From assembly GCF_019511375.1 (NCBI RefSeq), contig NZ_JAEUAO010000001.1, positions 434,001 to 498,000 on the forward strand: a stretch of 64,000 nt of DNA. The letters run 5' to 3'. Below are positions 1-8,519 of the stretch, piece after piece (position 1 is the stretch's first letter; each line of letters opens with the position of its first letter). Position numbers and translations under genes: made by a program. A model generated the notes under the pieces. The model worked only from the letters and a program-made list of their open reading frames with translations. It did not search any database and was not told where the DNA came from. This stretch comes from Rhizobium herbae (GTDB lineage Bacteria; Pseudomonadota; Alphaproteobacteria; Rhizobiales; Rhizobiaceae).

Positions 1-3000
1 ATGCTGGCACAGCGCACCGGCTCGCTCGCCAACGTTCTCACCTCATCGGCGGGCGCGATCGAAAGCGCAATCGGCGGCACCACGGAACGGCTGGAAACGC
101 TCTTGTCCGAACAAAGCCGCACGCTCGGCGACACGCTTGCCAGCCAGACGGCGACGCTCGACACCATTCTTTCCGAGCGCTCGGCGGAGATCACCGGCAC
201 CTTGTCCGCTCGCGCAAACGAAATGGTCGATACGTTGAGCAGCCGCACGGAAGAAATCGCCGATGGCCTGTCCTATCGCGCCAGCGCGATCGCGGAGACC
301 ATGGCCGACCGGGTCAGCGATATCGAGCAGCAGCTCTCCGGTCGCGTGGGAGCGATCGCCGAAAACCTCAGCGGCCGCGTCAGCGAGATCGCCGGCACGA
401 TGACCAGCACTTCGGCCGAGATCGCCACTGCCCTTTCCAGCCATGCCTCGGAGCTGGCCATGTCGATGGCAGACAAGGCGTCCGATATCGAACAGACACT
501 GTCCGGCCGGGCCGGTCAGTTGGCAACATCGCTTGCCTCCACCCATGAGCAGATCCGGGCGACGCTGGACGATCGTCTCAACGCGATCAATGTTGCCGTG
601 ACGCATGGCACCGACCAGCTTTCCGAGGTCCTCGGCGAACAGGCGACCTCCATTGCCACGACGCTCGCCACCAGCGCCAGCATGCTGGAAATGACGCTGG
701 AGGAGCGCCAGGCGGAACTCGGCAACGTCATCGACAAGAGCGCCGCGGCACTCGAACAGCGCATGCTGGCAAGCACCAGCCACGTGGCAAATCAGCTCGG
801 TGAGAGCGCCGATCAGATCAGCCGCGCCGCCGATACGCTGTCGCATCGGATGGACACGTCCCTCTCCAACATCAACAGCAGCGTCGACGAAACCGGGGCA
901 CGCATCGAGAACACCCTTGGTGTGCTGGAAGGCAGGATTCGCAACAGCGTTGGCGGCGTCAGCGAATTCATTGACACCGCCGGCCAGAAGATCGCCGACA
1001 CCCTCTCCGAGAGAGTTTCGGAATTCGATGAGGCCAGCCATAGGGCCGCCGCGCGCATTGCCGACAGCCTTGCCGGACGCGCCGAAGAAATCGATCGGAT
1101 CGGCAGCGTCGCTGCGGCCCGGATCGCAGACGCTCTCTCCAACCACACGTCCGAGTTCGATCAGGTGAGCACCGCTGCCGCTGCAATGATCGCCGACAGC
1201 CTCGCCAGCCGCACCGAAGAGATCGACCGCATTGGCAATAGTGCCGCAGCGCGGATCGCCGAAACGCTGTCGGACCGCACGGCGGAGCTGGACAGGGTCA
1301 GCGCGACGGCGGCAGCCCGCATCACCGACAGCCTGGCCGGGCGCACCTCGGAAATTGACCGTATCAGCGGCGCGGCCGCAACCCGCATTGCCGATACGCT
1401 GTCCAGCCACACCGCTGAACTCAGCCGGGTCAGCGATGAAGCGGCCGCTCGTATCGAAGCCAGCATCGAGGGCGGTACGGGCCGCATCGAAGAGCGGCTT
1501 GGCACCATGGACCGTGCCCTGTCGATCGGTCTCGACAACGTCAGCCGGACGATCGAAGGCAAGGCCGCCGGTCTCGTCACCAACCTGCGCGGCGCCGTCA
1601 GCGATGCGGCACAGGGGATCGACGCCGAAGCCGTCCGCTCCGCCGAGCTCCTGGCCAAGGCTGGCGACGATTTCGCCCAGGCAATGGCCGCACGCCAGGC
1701 CGATTTCCAGTCCAGCATCGAGCAGACCGCCGCAACCGCCGCGATGCGCAGCGCCGAACTGGCGCGCTCCGTCGGAGAAGCCACCGATGGTGCGGCCGCC
1801 CGGATCGCCCAGACCCAGGCCCGCGTGGCGGAACAGGCATCGTCGCTGCAGCAGAGCCTTACCGACGTGGAGAAGGCCCTGGAGGCGCGCGGCAACACGA
1901 TCCGCACCACCCTCGACGACAGCACGCGTGAACTCAACTCGATGCTCGCCGGCCGTTCGGCCGAGCTGTCGCGCCTGATCGACGAGAAGGCCCGCCCGGT
2001 CATCGATCAATATGCCGCCACCGGCAAGGAAGCCGCCGACCGCATCAGCGAGGTCGCCCGCGAGAGCGCGGAACGTCTGCGCGCCGAGAATGCGACGCTG
2101 CTCGAGAGCCTGACCGCCCGCACCGGCGAGACGCTGAATGCCATCTCGAGCCGCGCGGAAGAAACCGCCAAGGCAATGAAGATGGTCGAGAACCGACTGC
2201 AATCGACGGCCTTGGGGCTCATCGATCAGCTGGCGGCGAGCAACTCGTCGATCGCCGGCGTCATCGAGCAGGCAAGCGCCAACCTCGGCGCCATGGACGA
2301 ACAGCTGGAATCGACCACAGCGCGGTTCTCGGAATCGGCCAATCGCGCGTCCGAGATGCTGTCCACCTCGACCCGCCTTCTCGAAGGCAAGGTCGCCAAG
2401 CTCGCCGAGATCTCAGGTTCGACCCTGTCGCAGATCGGCGGCATCGTCGGTCGCTTCGAGGACCATTCCAAGGTGCTCAGCCAGGCATCCGATCTCCTGG
2501 GCGCGGCGCAGTCCAATCTGGTCAGCACCCTCGAAGAGCGGCAGGACGCGCTGCGCACCCTCTCCGTCGGCCTTGTCAGCCGCTCGGAAGAGATCGAGAA
2601 GACCATGCATGCCCTCGAAGGCTTCGTCGACGGCGCGTTCCAGCGCGCGGAAGAGCGGTCGGCGCAAATCGCCGGCAATCTGCGCTCGGGCATCCAGACA
2701 TCCTTCAACGATGTCGGGCGCATCCTGACAGACGCAGAACAGCGCGCCGCCGCTGCTGCCGAGGCGATGCGCAATGCCGTCGTCAAGGCAGGCAGCGAGG
2801 CCAGCATGTCGGTCGAATCGGTATTCGTGCGTGCCGAGGAGCGCTCGAGCGAGATCGCCAGCAACCTGCGCGCCGGCGTCGAGGCTTCCTTCACCGATGT
2901 CAGCAAGACGTTGTCGGAGGCCGAAGCTCGTGCAACGTCGGCGAGCGAGGCCATGCGCGCCGCAGTCGCCAAGGCCAGCGAGGACGCAGGCCTTGCCGTC

Positions 3001-4089
3001 GAGGGTGCCTTTACCCGCGCCGAGGAACGTTCCAAGGAAGTAGCCTCGCGCCTGCGCGGCAGCGTCGGCGCCTCGCTCTCCGATATCGACCGGATGATGA
3101 CCGAAACCGGCAAGAAGTCGGACGGTGCCGCCCGGCAGATAGGCGAATCTATCCGCCAGGCCGTCGAAGAAGCGGTCGAACGCTTCAGCGGCGCAACCGA
3201 CGAAATCCGCCGCGCGGCCAACGAGATCCGCCGCGAGCTCGACATGACCCGCGACGAACTGAAGCGCGGCGCCTTCGACCTGCCGGAAGAAGCCAAGGAA
3301 AACGCCTCGGTCATGCGCCGCGCCGTTGCCGAACAGATCAAGGCACTGCAGGAACTCTCCGACATCATCGGCAAGTCTTCCGGCCAGCTCGAGATCGCCC
3401 AGCCCCGCCAGCAGGCGGTCGCACAGCAGCAGCCGGTGGCAGCGGCTCCGGTCCGCACCGTGGCACAGCAGCCGGCCCCAGAGCCGCGCCGCCCGGAGCA
3501 GGAGCCCCTGCTGCGTGGAAGCCTCGGCCTTGAACAGCCACGCCCGGCCGCCCAGCAGCCGGTTCTCCGGCAGCAGGAGCCGGCCGCGGTAACAGCGCGT
3601 CCGCAGTCCGCGGAAGGCAGCGGCTGGATGCGTGACCTGCTGCGCGGCGCATCCCGCGATGAGGAGGCCTCGGCGCCCGTCCCGGCACAACGGCCAAGTG
3701 AAGCGCAGCCTGCCGCCCGCGCCGGCGACACCCGCAATCCGCGCCATGTGATGGAATCGCTGAATTCGCTGTCCGTCGACATCGCCCGCGCCATCGACCA
3801 TGACGCGTCAGTCGATCTGTGGCGGCGTTACCAGCGCGGCGAGCGCGACGTCTTCACCCGCCGCCTCTACACGCTGAAGGGCCAGCAGACCTTCGACGAG
3901 ATCAAGCGCAAGTACGACCGCGAACCGGAGTTCCGCACCGCCGTCGACCGCTATATCGCCGACTTCGAAAAACTGCTCGGCGACGTGTCGCGCAATGATC
4001 GCGACAAGGTGATAACGCAGAGCTACCTGACGTCTGATACCGGCAAGGTCTATACGATGCTGGCACATGCCGCCGGGCGGTTCAGCTGA
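1..4089 (+). CDS. Giant repetitive coiled-coil protein, C-terminal part (5' end probably outside the window)
   Basis: The frame is open from the first base to a TGA at 4087-4089. The first codon is ATG, but the reading frame probably continues upstream, so I treat this as a partial gene (1362 residues visible). Almost the whole visible protein is Ala/Ser/Glu/Arg-rich alpha-helical coiled coil made of degenerate repeats: 22-residue units at about residues 350-481 and 62-residue units at about 882-1025. A Pro/Gln-rich linker follows at about 1130-1240. The last 120 residues form a compact, non-repetitive conserved-looking domain containing LWRRYQRGERDVFTRR and QTFDEIKRKY. No signal peptide, membrane segment or enzyme motif is visible here. 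Rhizobia carry such large proteins, annotated as kinesin-like or apolipoprotein A1/A4/E-like. A structural or envelope-associated role is inference only. A terminator follows 27 bases after the stop. Confidence 0.85.
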   Translation: MLAQRTGSLANVLTSSAGAIESAIGGTTERLETLLSEQSRTLGDTLASQTATLDTILSERSAEITGTLSARANEMVDTLSSRTEEIADGLSYRASAIAETMADRVSDIEQQLSGRVGAIAENLSGRVSEIAGTMTSTSAEIATALSSHASELAMSMADKASDIEQTLSGRAGQLATSLASTHEQIRATLDDRLNAINVAVTHGTDQLSEVLGEQATSIATTLATSASMLEMTLEERQAELGNVIDKSAAALEQRMLASTSHVANQLGESADQISRAADTLSHRMDTSLSNINSSVDETGARIENTLGVLEGRIRNSVGGVSEFIDTAGQKIADTLSERVSEFDEASHRAAARIADSLAGRAEEIDRIGSVAAARIADALSNHTSEFDQVSTAAAAMIADSLASRTEEIDRIGNSAAARIAETLSDRTAELDRVSATAAARITDSLAGRTSEIDRISGAAATRIADTLSSHTAELSRVSDEAAARIEASIEGGTGRIEERLGTMDRALSIGLDNVSRTIEGKAAGLVTNLRGAVSDAAQGIDAEAVRSAELLAKAGDDFAQAMAARQADFQSSIEQTAATAAMRSAELARSVGEATDGAAARIAQTQARVAEQASSLQQSLTDVEKALEARGNTIRTTLDDSTRELNSMLAGRSAELSRLIDEKARPVIDQYAATGKEAADRISEVARESAERLRAENATLLESLTARTGETLNAISSRAEETAKAMKMVENRLQSTALGLIDQLAASNSSIAGVIEQASANLGAMDEQLESTTARFSESANRASEMLSTSTRLLEGKVAKLAEISGSTLSQIGGIVGRFEDHSKVLSQASDLLGAAQSNLVSTLEERQDALRTLSVGLVSRSEEIEKTMHALEGFVDGAFQRAEERSAQIAGNLRSGIQTSFNDVGRILTDAEQRAAAAAEAMRNAVVKAGSEASMSVESVFVRAEERSSEIASNLRAGVEASFTDVSKTLSEAEARATSASEAMRAAVAKASEDAGLAVEGAFTRAEERSKEVASRLRGSVGASLSDIDRMMTETGKKSDGAARQIGESIRQAVEEAVERFSGATDEIRRAANEIRRELDMTRDELKRGAFDLPEEAKENASVMRRAVAEQIKALQELSDIIGKSSGQLEIAQPRQQAVAQQQPVAAAPVRTVAQQPAPEPRRPEQEPLLRGSLGLEQPRPAAQQPVLRQQEPAAVTARPQSAEGSGWMRDLLRGASRDEEASAPVPAQRPSEAQPAARAGDTRNPRHVMESLNSLSVDIARAIDHDASVDLWRRYQRGERDVFTRRLYTLKGQQTFDEIKRKYDREPEFRTAVDRYIADFEKLLGDVSRNDRDKVITQSYLTSDTGKVYTMLAHAAGRFS
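1048..1443 (+). repeat. Six tandem 22-residue (66-bp) coding repeats
   Basis: Inside the coiled-coil gene, six consecutive units of exactly 22 codons follow the pattern AARIADSLxxRTxEIDRIxxxA, with no insertion or deletion between units. The 22-residue period (2 x 11) is that of apolipoprotein-type amphipathic helices. The nucleotide sequence has diverged between units, so the array is old rather than a recent slippage product. Confidence 0.8.
2644..3075 (+). repeat. 62-residue (186-bp) coding repeats
   Basis: Two full units and a partial third, each starting with RAEERS and continuing through an xIAxNLRxG motif and an EAMRxAVxKA motif. Unit boundaries fall at 2644, 2830 and 3016. This is a second repeat family in the same protein, with a different period from the 22-residue array upstream. 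Confidence 0.75.
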
Positions 4090-4115
4090 GCATCAGCCAA
4101 AAACGCAATCACCTC

Positions 4116-4148
4116 AAAGGGCCCATCTGAAACGATGGGCCCTTTTTC
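4116..4148 (+). terminator. Rho-independent terminator of the coiled-coil gene
   Basis: A perfect 12-bp stem, AAAGGGCCCATC (4116-4127) and GATGGGCCCTTT (4134-4145), closes a 6-base loop and is followed by a T run. It starts 27 bases after the stop codon at 4089. Confidence 0.9.
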
Positions 4149-4149
4149 T

Positions 4150-4988
4150 TTTCTGAGTACAGCGCAGACCGATATTTCAAACGCAACAAAAAAGGCGGCC
4201 ACCCTGGCCGCCGAGCGCCGGACAAGGGGCGGCTGGCGCCGAAATGCTCCGCACTTCCCCGCTTCGGATATGGGTGCTGCACGGAGTGCGCAGGAGAATG
4301 CAGGCCGCTCCGTCGAGGAATATCGGCCGTACGTGGTGTATGCCGCTTTTGGCTGCGGCTTCGCCGATAAAGTCTATTTCACCGGCGTTCGCACCGGATC
4401 ACACGAGCGAGAGTATCGTTGCCTATCGACGGTGAGGCTCCGCGCCCACTTCGCGAGCACTGGCGTTGCAAACAACTCAATAAAATCAACAAAAGCACCC
4501 TTCCGTTTTCCCCGCCCCGCAGCCCGCGCCTACAATGCCTGTGTCCTGTCGCGGATACACCGGTGAGCGTTGCCGGCGAGGCGGGACCGGTGCCCTGGAA
4601 TTTCGGTGCAAACGCACGCCGGATTTCAGGGGCTGCGCGGAAGGTGGTTCTCCTCCGGTCTCGAGATGCAAGAGGCCGGGCGTGCCGGGCATGCCACGCC
4701 AACTTGGTCCAGGGCATGGCCTACCGACGGAAAGGCGGGGCGGATAAGCGGCCCCTGCCACGGGCACACAAATCCTTGGCCGCAAGGGCGAAGGACGCAG
4801 AAGAACCTAGAGGCGCGGCAAAAGACACCGAACGGGGCACGGCATCGTGTCAGTTCAATTCTCTTTGTCACGGCACATGCCGGGCCCCGGCCGATCTTGG
4901 TCATGGGACATAGAGACGGGAAGCAAAACACGGACGGAAAGCCGCCGCGTGAACGCCGTCGGTTGCCCGCCGAAAGGAGAAAAATCCA
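4150..4988. other. 839-bp region without a convincing gene
   Basis: Open frames here (up to about 150 codons on either strand) have no recognisable domain, no consistent ribosome binding site and low-complexity Arg/Pro/Gly-rich translations typical of GC-rich non-coding DNA. I found no tRNA T-loop and no SRP or RNase P RNA core. I looked for a tmRNA-style tag sequence (ANDN-type) on the minus strand and did not find one. The left edge holds a minus-strand terminator (4188-4212) that no known gene uses. The right edge contains the Shine-Dalgarno sequence of the gene starting at 4989. Confidence 0.5.
4188..4212 (-). terminator. Orphan minus-strand rho-independent terminator
   Basis: On the minus strand GGCGGCCA (4212-4205), loop GGG, then TGGCCGCC (4201-4194) is followed by six T (4193-4188). 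The structure is strong and correctly oriented for a minus-strand transcript, but no minus-strand gene lies upstream of it before petC, which has its own terminator at 5305-5331. Confidence 0.7.
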
Positions 4989-5357
4989 ATGGACGAAATC
5001 AGGCCGGACAATACCGAACCCTTGACGCAAGTCGAATTCGAGCGGATCAGCCGAGTAACGGCGACTGACATGGACATCCACACCTTCTGCCGCATTCGAA
5101 AATGCCGCCGCGACGGTTGCTGCACCGGCCCGATGCGCAAGCGGATCGTTCCGGCAAGCATCGCCAGGGGACCGACCTTTGCGACCCTGCTACCGGCGTG
5201 CATGGCCGCCGCCGACAACGCTTGGCTCGTGGCCTTCGCCAAGCATCTGCGCGTGCTGCACGCATCGGCAATGTCCGGCAGGAGGCCGAACACCCCCCCG
5301 AATCAAAAAAACCTCCGGCGGAGCCGGAGGTCTGGATCGTGGGCAGAAAATCCGTGA
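4989..5357 (+). CDS. Small conserved-type protein with a Cys-rich CRxxRC-like motif
   Basis: A 122-residue protein starting at ATG 4989 behind a strong AAAGGAG Shine-Dalgarno 8-9 bases upstream. The N-terminal 95 residues look like a folded domain, with a cluster FCRIRKCRRDGCCTGP around residues 33-48. This resembles the Cx(n)CRRxxRCxG motif of short rhizobial proteins of unknown function and may bind a metal. The last 25 residues (SGRRPNTPP onward) are low complexity and are encoded across the petC terminator hairpin on the opposite strand, so the native C-terminus is unusual. No signal peptide or membrane segment is seen. It converges on petC with a 5-base gap between stops. The function is unknown. 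Confidence 0.55.
   Translation: MDEIRPDNTEPLTQVEFERISRVTATDMDIHTFCRIRKCRRDGCCTGPMRKRIVPASIARGPTFATLLPACMAAADNAWLVAFAKHLRVLHASAMSGRRPNTPPNQKNLRRSRRSGSWAENP
5305..5331 (-). terminator. Terminator of the petABC operon
   Basis: On the minus strand ACCTCCGGC (5331-5323), loop TCC, GCCGGAGGT (5319-5311), then a T run (5310-5305). It lies 32 bases after the petC stop codon at 5363-5365 and inside the 3' end of the convergent gene 4989-5357. Confidence 0.88.
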
Positions 5358-5362
5358 CCGGA

Positions 5363-6253
5363 TCAGTGTTCCTTGTTGGCGTAAACCGACTTCTTCGTCA
5401 GGTAGATCAGGCCGGTGAAGATCAGCAGGAAAACCATGACCATGAAGCCGGTGCGCTTGCGGTCTTCAAGATGCGGTTCTGCGGCCCACATCAGGAAGGC
5501 GGCAACGTCGCGGGAATACTGCTCGACCGTTTGCGGCGCACCATCGTCATAGGTGACCTGGTCGTCGGAGAGCGGCTTTGCCATGGCGAGCGCCGCGGCG
5601 TTGGCGAAATACGGATTGTAGTGTGTGCCTTCAGCCACTTCGGTACCGGCCGGCGGTTCCTGATAGCCGTTCAGGAGCGCATGGATATAGTCCGGGCCGC
5701 CTTCCTGATACTGCGTGAACATGTCGAAGATGAAAGTCGGGAAGCCGCGCTCGACGCCGCGTGCCTTGGCGATCAGCGAGAAATCCGGCGGGGCAGCGCC
5801 GTTGTTAGCGGCAGCGGCTGCTTCGGTGTTCGGATAAGGCGACGGGAAATGGTCCGAAGGCACGGCCTTGCGGGTGAACATCTCGCCGTCGGCGTTCGGG
5901 CCGTCCTGGACTTCGTAGTTGGCTGCGAAGGTCTTCACCTGCGCTTCGGAGTAGCCAAGTCCTTCGAGCGTGCGGAAGGCGACAAGGTTCATCGAGTGGC
6001 AGGCGGAACAGACCTCGGTGTAGACCTTCAGGCCGCGCTGCAGCTGACCCTTGTCATAATGGCCGAACGGACCGGAAAAGGACCATTCTACCTGCTCCGG
6101 CTTATGGATCGGGAAATGCGGGGTGCCGCCAGCATGTTCCTCTGCCGCAGCGCCTTCGGCTTTGTGTTCGCCGGTTTCCTGGGCGAACACGATACCGGCA
6201 CCAAGTCCGGCGACGACTGCGAGCGAAAAGATGCCTGTAACAAGCTTTTTCAT
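5363..6253 (-). CDS. petC: Cytochrome c1 of the bc1 complex
   Basis: A 296-residue haem-bearing subunit of the ubiquinol:cytochrome c oxidoreductase. It accepts electrons from the Rieske protein and passes them to cytochrome c in the periplasm. A signal peptide (MKKLVTGIF... cut after about residue 25) is followed by the covalent haem motif CSACH at residues 82-86. The candidate axial Met lies in LAMAKPLSDD, and a C-terminal membrane anchor (FMVMVFLLIFTGLIYLT) precedes a short charged tail. I start at 6253 because AAGGAA lies just upstream and the signal peptide begins there. The frame is open far upstream, but that part is a shadow of petB. It is the last gene of petA-petB-petC, and b and c1 are separate here, unlike the fused fbcH of Bradyrhizobium. 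Confidence 0.95.
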   Translation of the reverse strand: MKKLVTGIFSLAVVAGLGAGIVFAQETGEHKAEGAAAEEHAGGTPHFPIHKPEQVEWSFSGPFGHYDKGQLQRGLKVYTEVCSACHSMNLVAFRTLEGLGYSEAQVKTFAANYEVQDGPNADGEMFTRKAVPSDHFPSPYPNTEAAAAANNGAAPPDFSLIAKARGVERGFPTFIFDMFTQYQEGGPDYIHALLNGYQEPPAGTEVAEGTHYNPYFANAAALAMAKPLSDDQVTYDDGAPQTVEQYSRDVAAFLMWAAEPHLEDRKRTGFMVMVFLLIFTGLIYLTKKSVYANKEH

Positions 6254-6282
6254 TGTTGTGGGTTCCTTAAACTTCGCAGACA

Positions 6283-7557
6283 TCACGCGGCAACGGGCTT
6301 CTTCTTCGCAGCCTGCTTTTCCAGCACCGCTTCGGTGATGGAATTCGGGATGCGCTTCGGCGTTTCGATCAGGCCAAGGACCGGCATGATGACGAGGAAG
6401 AAGCCGAAGTAGTAGAGGGTACCGAGCTGCGACATCACCACGTAGAGGCCTTCCGCCGGACGCGAGCCCAGCCAGCCGAGGATGATGGCGTTGATCACGA
6501 AGAGCCAGAAGAACAGCTTGTACCACGGCCGGTAGACGGCCGAGCGCACCTTGGAGGTATCGAGCCAGGGCAGGAAGAACAGGACGATGATCGCACCGAA
6601 CATCACCAGAACGCCGCCGAGCTTGGAGTCGATCGGGCCGATGTTGAAGGTGATGGCGCGCAGCATCGCGTAGAACGGCAGGTAATACCATTCCGGAACG
6701 ATGTGGGCGGGCGTCTTCAGGGCATTGGCCGGGATGTAGTTGTCCGGATGGCCGAGGAAGTTCGGCATGTAGAAGACGAACCAGGCGTAAACCAACAGGA
6801 ACACCGATACACCAAGCGCATCCTTGAGGGTCGCGTAAGGCGTGAAGGCAACCGTGTCCGTCTTGGTCTTGACTTCGACGCCGGTCGGGTTGGTCTGGCC
6901 GACGACATGCAGGGCCCAGATGTGCAGGACGACGACGCCGGCGATCATGAAGGGCAAGAGATAGTGCAGCGAGAAGAAGCGATTGAGCGTCGGCTGATCG
7001 ACGGCAAAACCACCGAGCAGGAACTGCTGGATCCACTCTCCGACCAATGGGAAGGCAGAGAAGAAGCCGGTGATAACCGTGGCTCCCCAGAAGGACATCT
7101 GCCCCCAGGGCAGGACATAGCCCATGAAGCCGGTTGCCATCATCAGCAGGTAGATGACGACGCCGAGAATCCAGAGGATTTCACGCGGCGCCTTGTAGGA
7201 ACCGTAGTAGAGACCGCGGCCGATATGGAGATAGACGGCGATGAAGAAGAACGACGCGCCGTTGGCATGCATGTAGCGCAACAGCCAGCCGTGGTTGACG
7301 TCGCGCATGATCTTTTCGACGGAATTGAAGGCAACCGTCGTCTCAGCCGCGTAGTGCATGGCCAGAACGACGCCTGTCAGGATCTGCACGATCAGCATGA
7401 CCGACAGCATGGCGCCGAATGTGTAAGCGTAGTTCAGGTTGCGCGGAACCGGATAGGAAATGAAGCTGTCGTGCACCAGCCGCGGCAGCGGCAGGCGCGA
7501 ATCGACCCACTTCTCGATCCCGGTCGTCGGCATATAGGTTGAATGATCACCACTCAT
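6283..7557 (-). CDS. petB: Cytochrome b of the bc1 complex
   Basis: A 424-residue integral membrane subunit carrying haems bL and bH and both quinone sites. The four haem-ligating histidines are present at residues 97, 111, 197 and 211 ([29 protein letters not shown]), and the Qo-site motif PEWY is intact. About eight hydrophobic helices can be seen. I start at ATG 7557 (MSGDHS) because AGGGGAA lies 8 bases upstream; the frame could be read from 7575, but that would overlap petA more deeply. The stop is 29 bases before the petC start. It is the middle gene of the operon and is co-transcribed with its neighbours. Confidence 0.96.
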   Translation of the reverse strand: MSGDHSTYMPTTGIEKWVDSRLPLPRLVHDSFISYPVPRNLNYAYTFGAMLSVMLIVQILTGVVLAMHYAAETTVAFNSVEKIMRDVNHGWLLRYMHANGASFFFIAVYLHIGRGLYYGSYKAPREILWILGVVIYLLMMATGFMGYVLPWGQMSFWGATVITGFFSAFPLVGEWIQQFLLGGFAVDQPTLNRFFSLHYLLPFMIAGVVVLHIWALHVVGQTNPTGVEVKTKTDTVAFTPYATLKDALGVSVFLLVYAWFVFYMPNFLGHPDNYIPANALKTPAHIVPEWYYLPFYAMLRAITFNIGPIDSKLGGVLVMFGAIIVLFFLPWLDTSKVRSAVYRPWYKLFFWLFVINAIILGWLGSRPAEGLYVVMSQLGTLYYFGFFLVIMPVLGLIETPKRIPNSITEAVLEKQAAKKKPVAA

Positions 7558-7571
7558 AATCAGTATTCCCC

Positions 7572-8150
7572 TCAACCGATCTTGATGACTGTGTCGGAAG
7601 TGAAAGCAAACGTCGGTACGGCGAGGTTTTCCGGCGCCGGGCCCTTACGGATACGGCCGGCCGTATCGTAGTGCGAGCCATGGCAGGGACAGAACCAGCC
7701 GCCGAAATCGCCAGCCTGGCCGAGCGGCACGCAACCGAGATGCGTGCACGAGCCGATCATGACGATCCAGTTTTCCTTGTCCTTGCCGGCGGAGCGATCG
7801 AGATCGGTCGCCGCGGCATCGGCCGGAAGATTGGCATTGCGCGCGACCGGGTCTTTCAGGTCGGCGAGAGCGACGGCTTTCGCCTCTTCGACTTCCTTGT
7901 CGGTGCGGTTGCGGATGAACACCGGCTTGCCGCGCCATTTCGCCGTCAGCGACATGCCTGGCTGCAGGCTGGAGACATCGACCTCGATCGAAGCGAGCGC
8001 CAGTGTCGAAGCGTCGGGCCGCATCTGATCGATGAACGGCCATGCGACCGCACCCGCGCCAACGACGCCCGCCATGCCGGTCGCCAGATATAGGAAGTCG
8101 CGGCGAGTGGGCTCGCCCAGGGTTTCGCTTGATGTCTCGTGTTCGCTCAC
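7572..8150 (-). CDS. petA: Rieske iron-sulfur subunit of the bc1 complex
   Basis: A 192-residue [2Fe-2S] protein that takes electrons from ubiquinol at the Qo site. The two cluster-binding motifs are complete: CTHLGC (135-140) and CPCHGSHY (154-161). The N-terminus has a twin-arginine motif, [10 protein letters not shown], followed by a hydrophobic anchor, as expected for a Tat-exported, uncleaved Rieske protein. The start codon is GTG at 8150 with AGAGGA about 10 bases upstream. It is the first gene of petABC, 14 bases ahead of petB. Confidence 0.95.
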   Translation of the reverse strand: MSEHETSSETLGEPTRRDFLYLATGMAGVVGAGAVAWPFIDQMRPDASTLALASIEVDVSSLQPGMSLTAKWRGKPVFIRNRTDKEVEEAKAVALADLKDPVARNANLPADAAATDLDRSAGKDKENWIVMIGSCTHLGCVPLGQAGDFGGWFCPCHGSHYDTAGRIRKGPAPENLAVPTFAFTSDTVIKIG

Positions 8151-8519
8151 GGCTAAACCATCCTCTCACGCAATGTTTGCGGAAACCGCACTGTCCCCGG
8201 CGTCGACCCGCTCTTGTGCTGCCACTTGAGCGAAAGAACAGCGCCAAATCAATAAGCCGATGCACGATTTGAAGAAAACTTTCGCCCCTCCACCTCATGC
8301 ATCAAAACCGGGCGAATCCCACGCGTTGAAGAAACGGCAGATTCCCCGGCAATCCGGCGCGTTCTATGCTTGATCGCAAGGGATGTCTAGCCTTCAGGGC
8401 GGCAGGTGGGCCACAATGTCGCGGGAAAACCGAAGCCAATGTTCGCAAACCGCTTTTCACGCTCTGACCCCGTCGAGACACGGCGTTCTTGCGCTTGCAT
8501 ACGACCGGTTTCGAAGCGC
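8151..8519. other. Intergenic region upstream of petA
   Basis: 369 bases between the petA start and the end of the downstream exporter gene, both on the minus strand. It must contain the petABC promoter, but I cannot assign -35/-10 boxes confidently. No terminator-like hairpin with a T run was seen for the exporter gene, whose stop is at 8520. Short open frames here lack ribosome binding sites. Confidence 0.4.

Noticed and set aside
43..3801. Very long open frames on the minus strand (up to 719 codons) opposite the coiled-coil gene
   Set aside because: They are shadows created by GC-rich, repetitive codons on the plus strand; their translations are Gly/Ala/Arg-rich, without domains or ribosome binding sites.
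4150..4988. Possible tmRNA (ssrA) upstream of the orphan terminator
   Set aside because: No ANDN-type tag reading frame and no tRNA-like T-arm were found on the minus strand.
4419..5081. Open frames of 100-165 codons on both strands between 4379 and 5081
   Set aside because: Mutually overlapping, low-complexity, with no domain; none except the 4989 start has a convincing ribosome binding site.
6254..7036. N-terminal extension of the cytochrome c1 frame
   Set aside because: It overlaps petB in another frame. The signal peptide and ribosome binding site fix the start at 6253.
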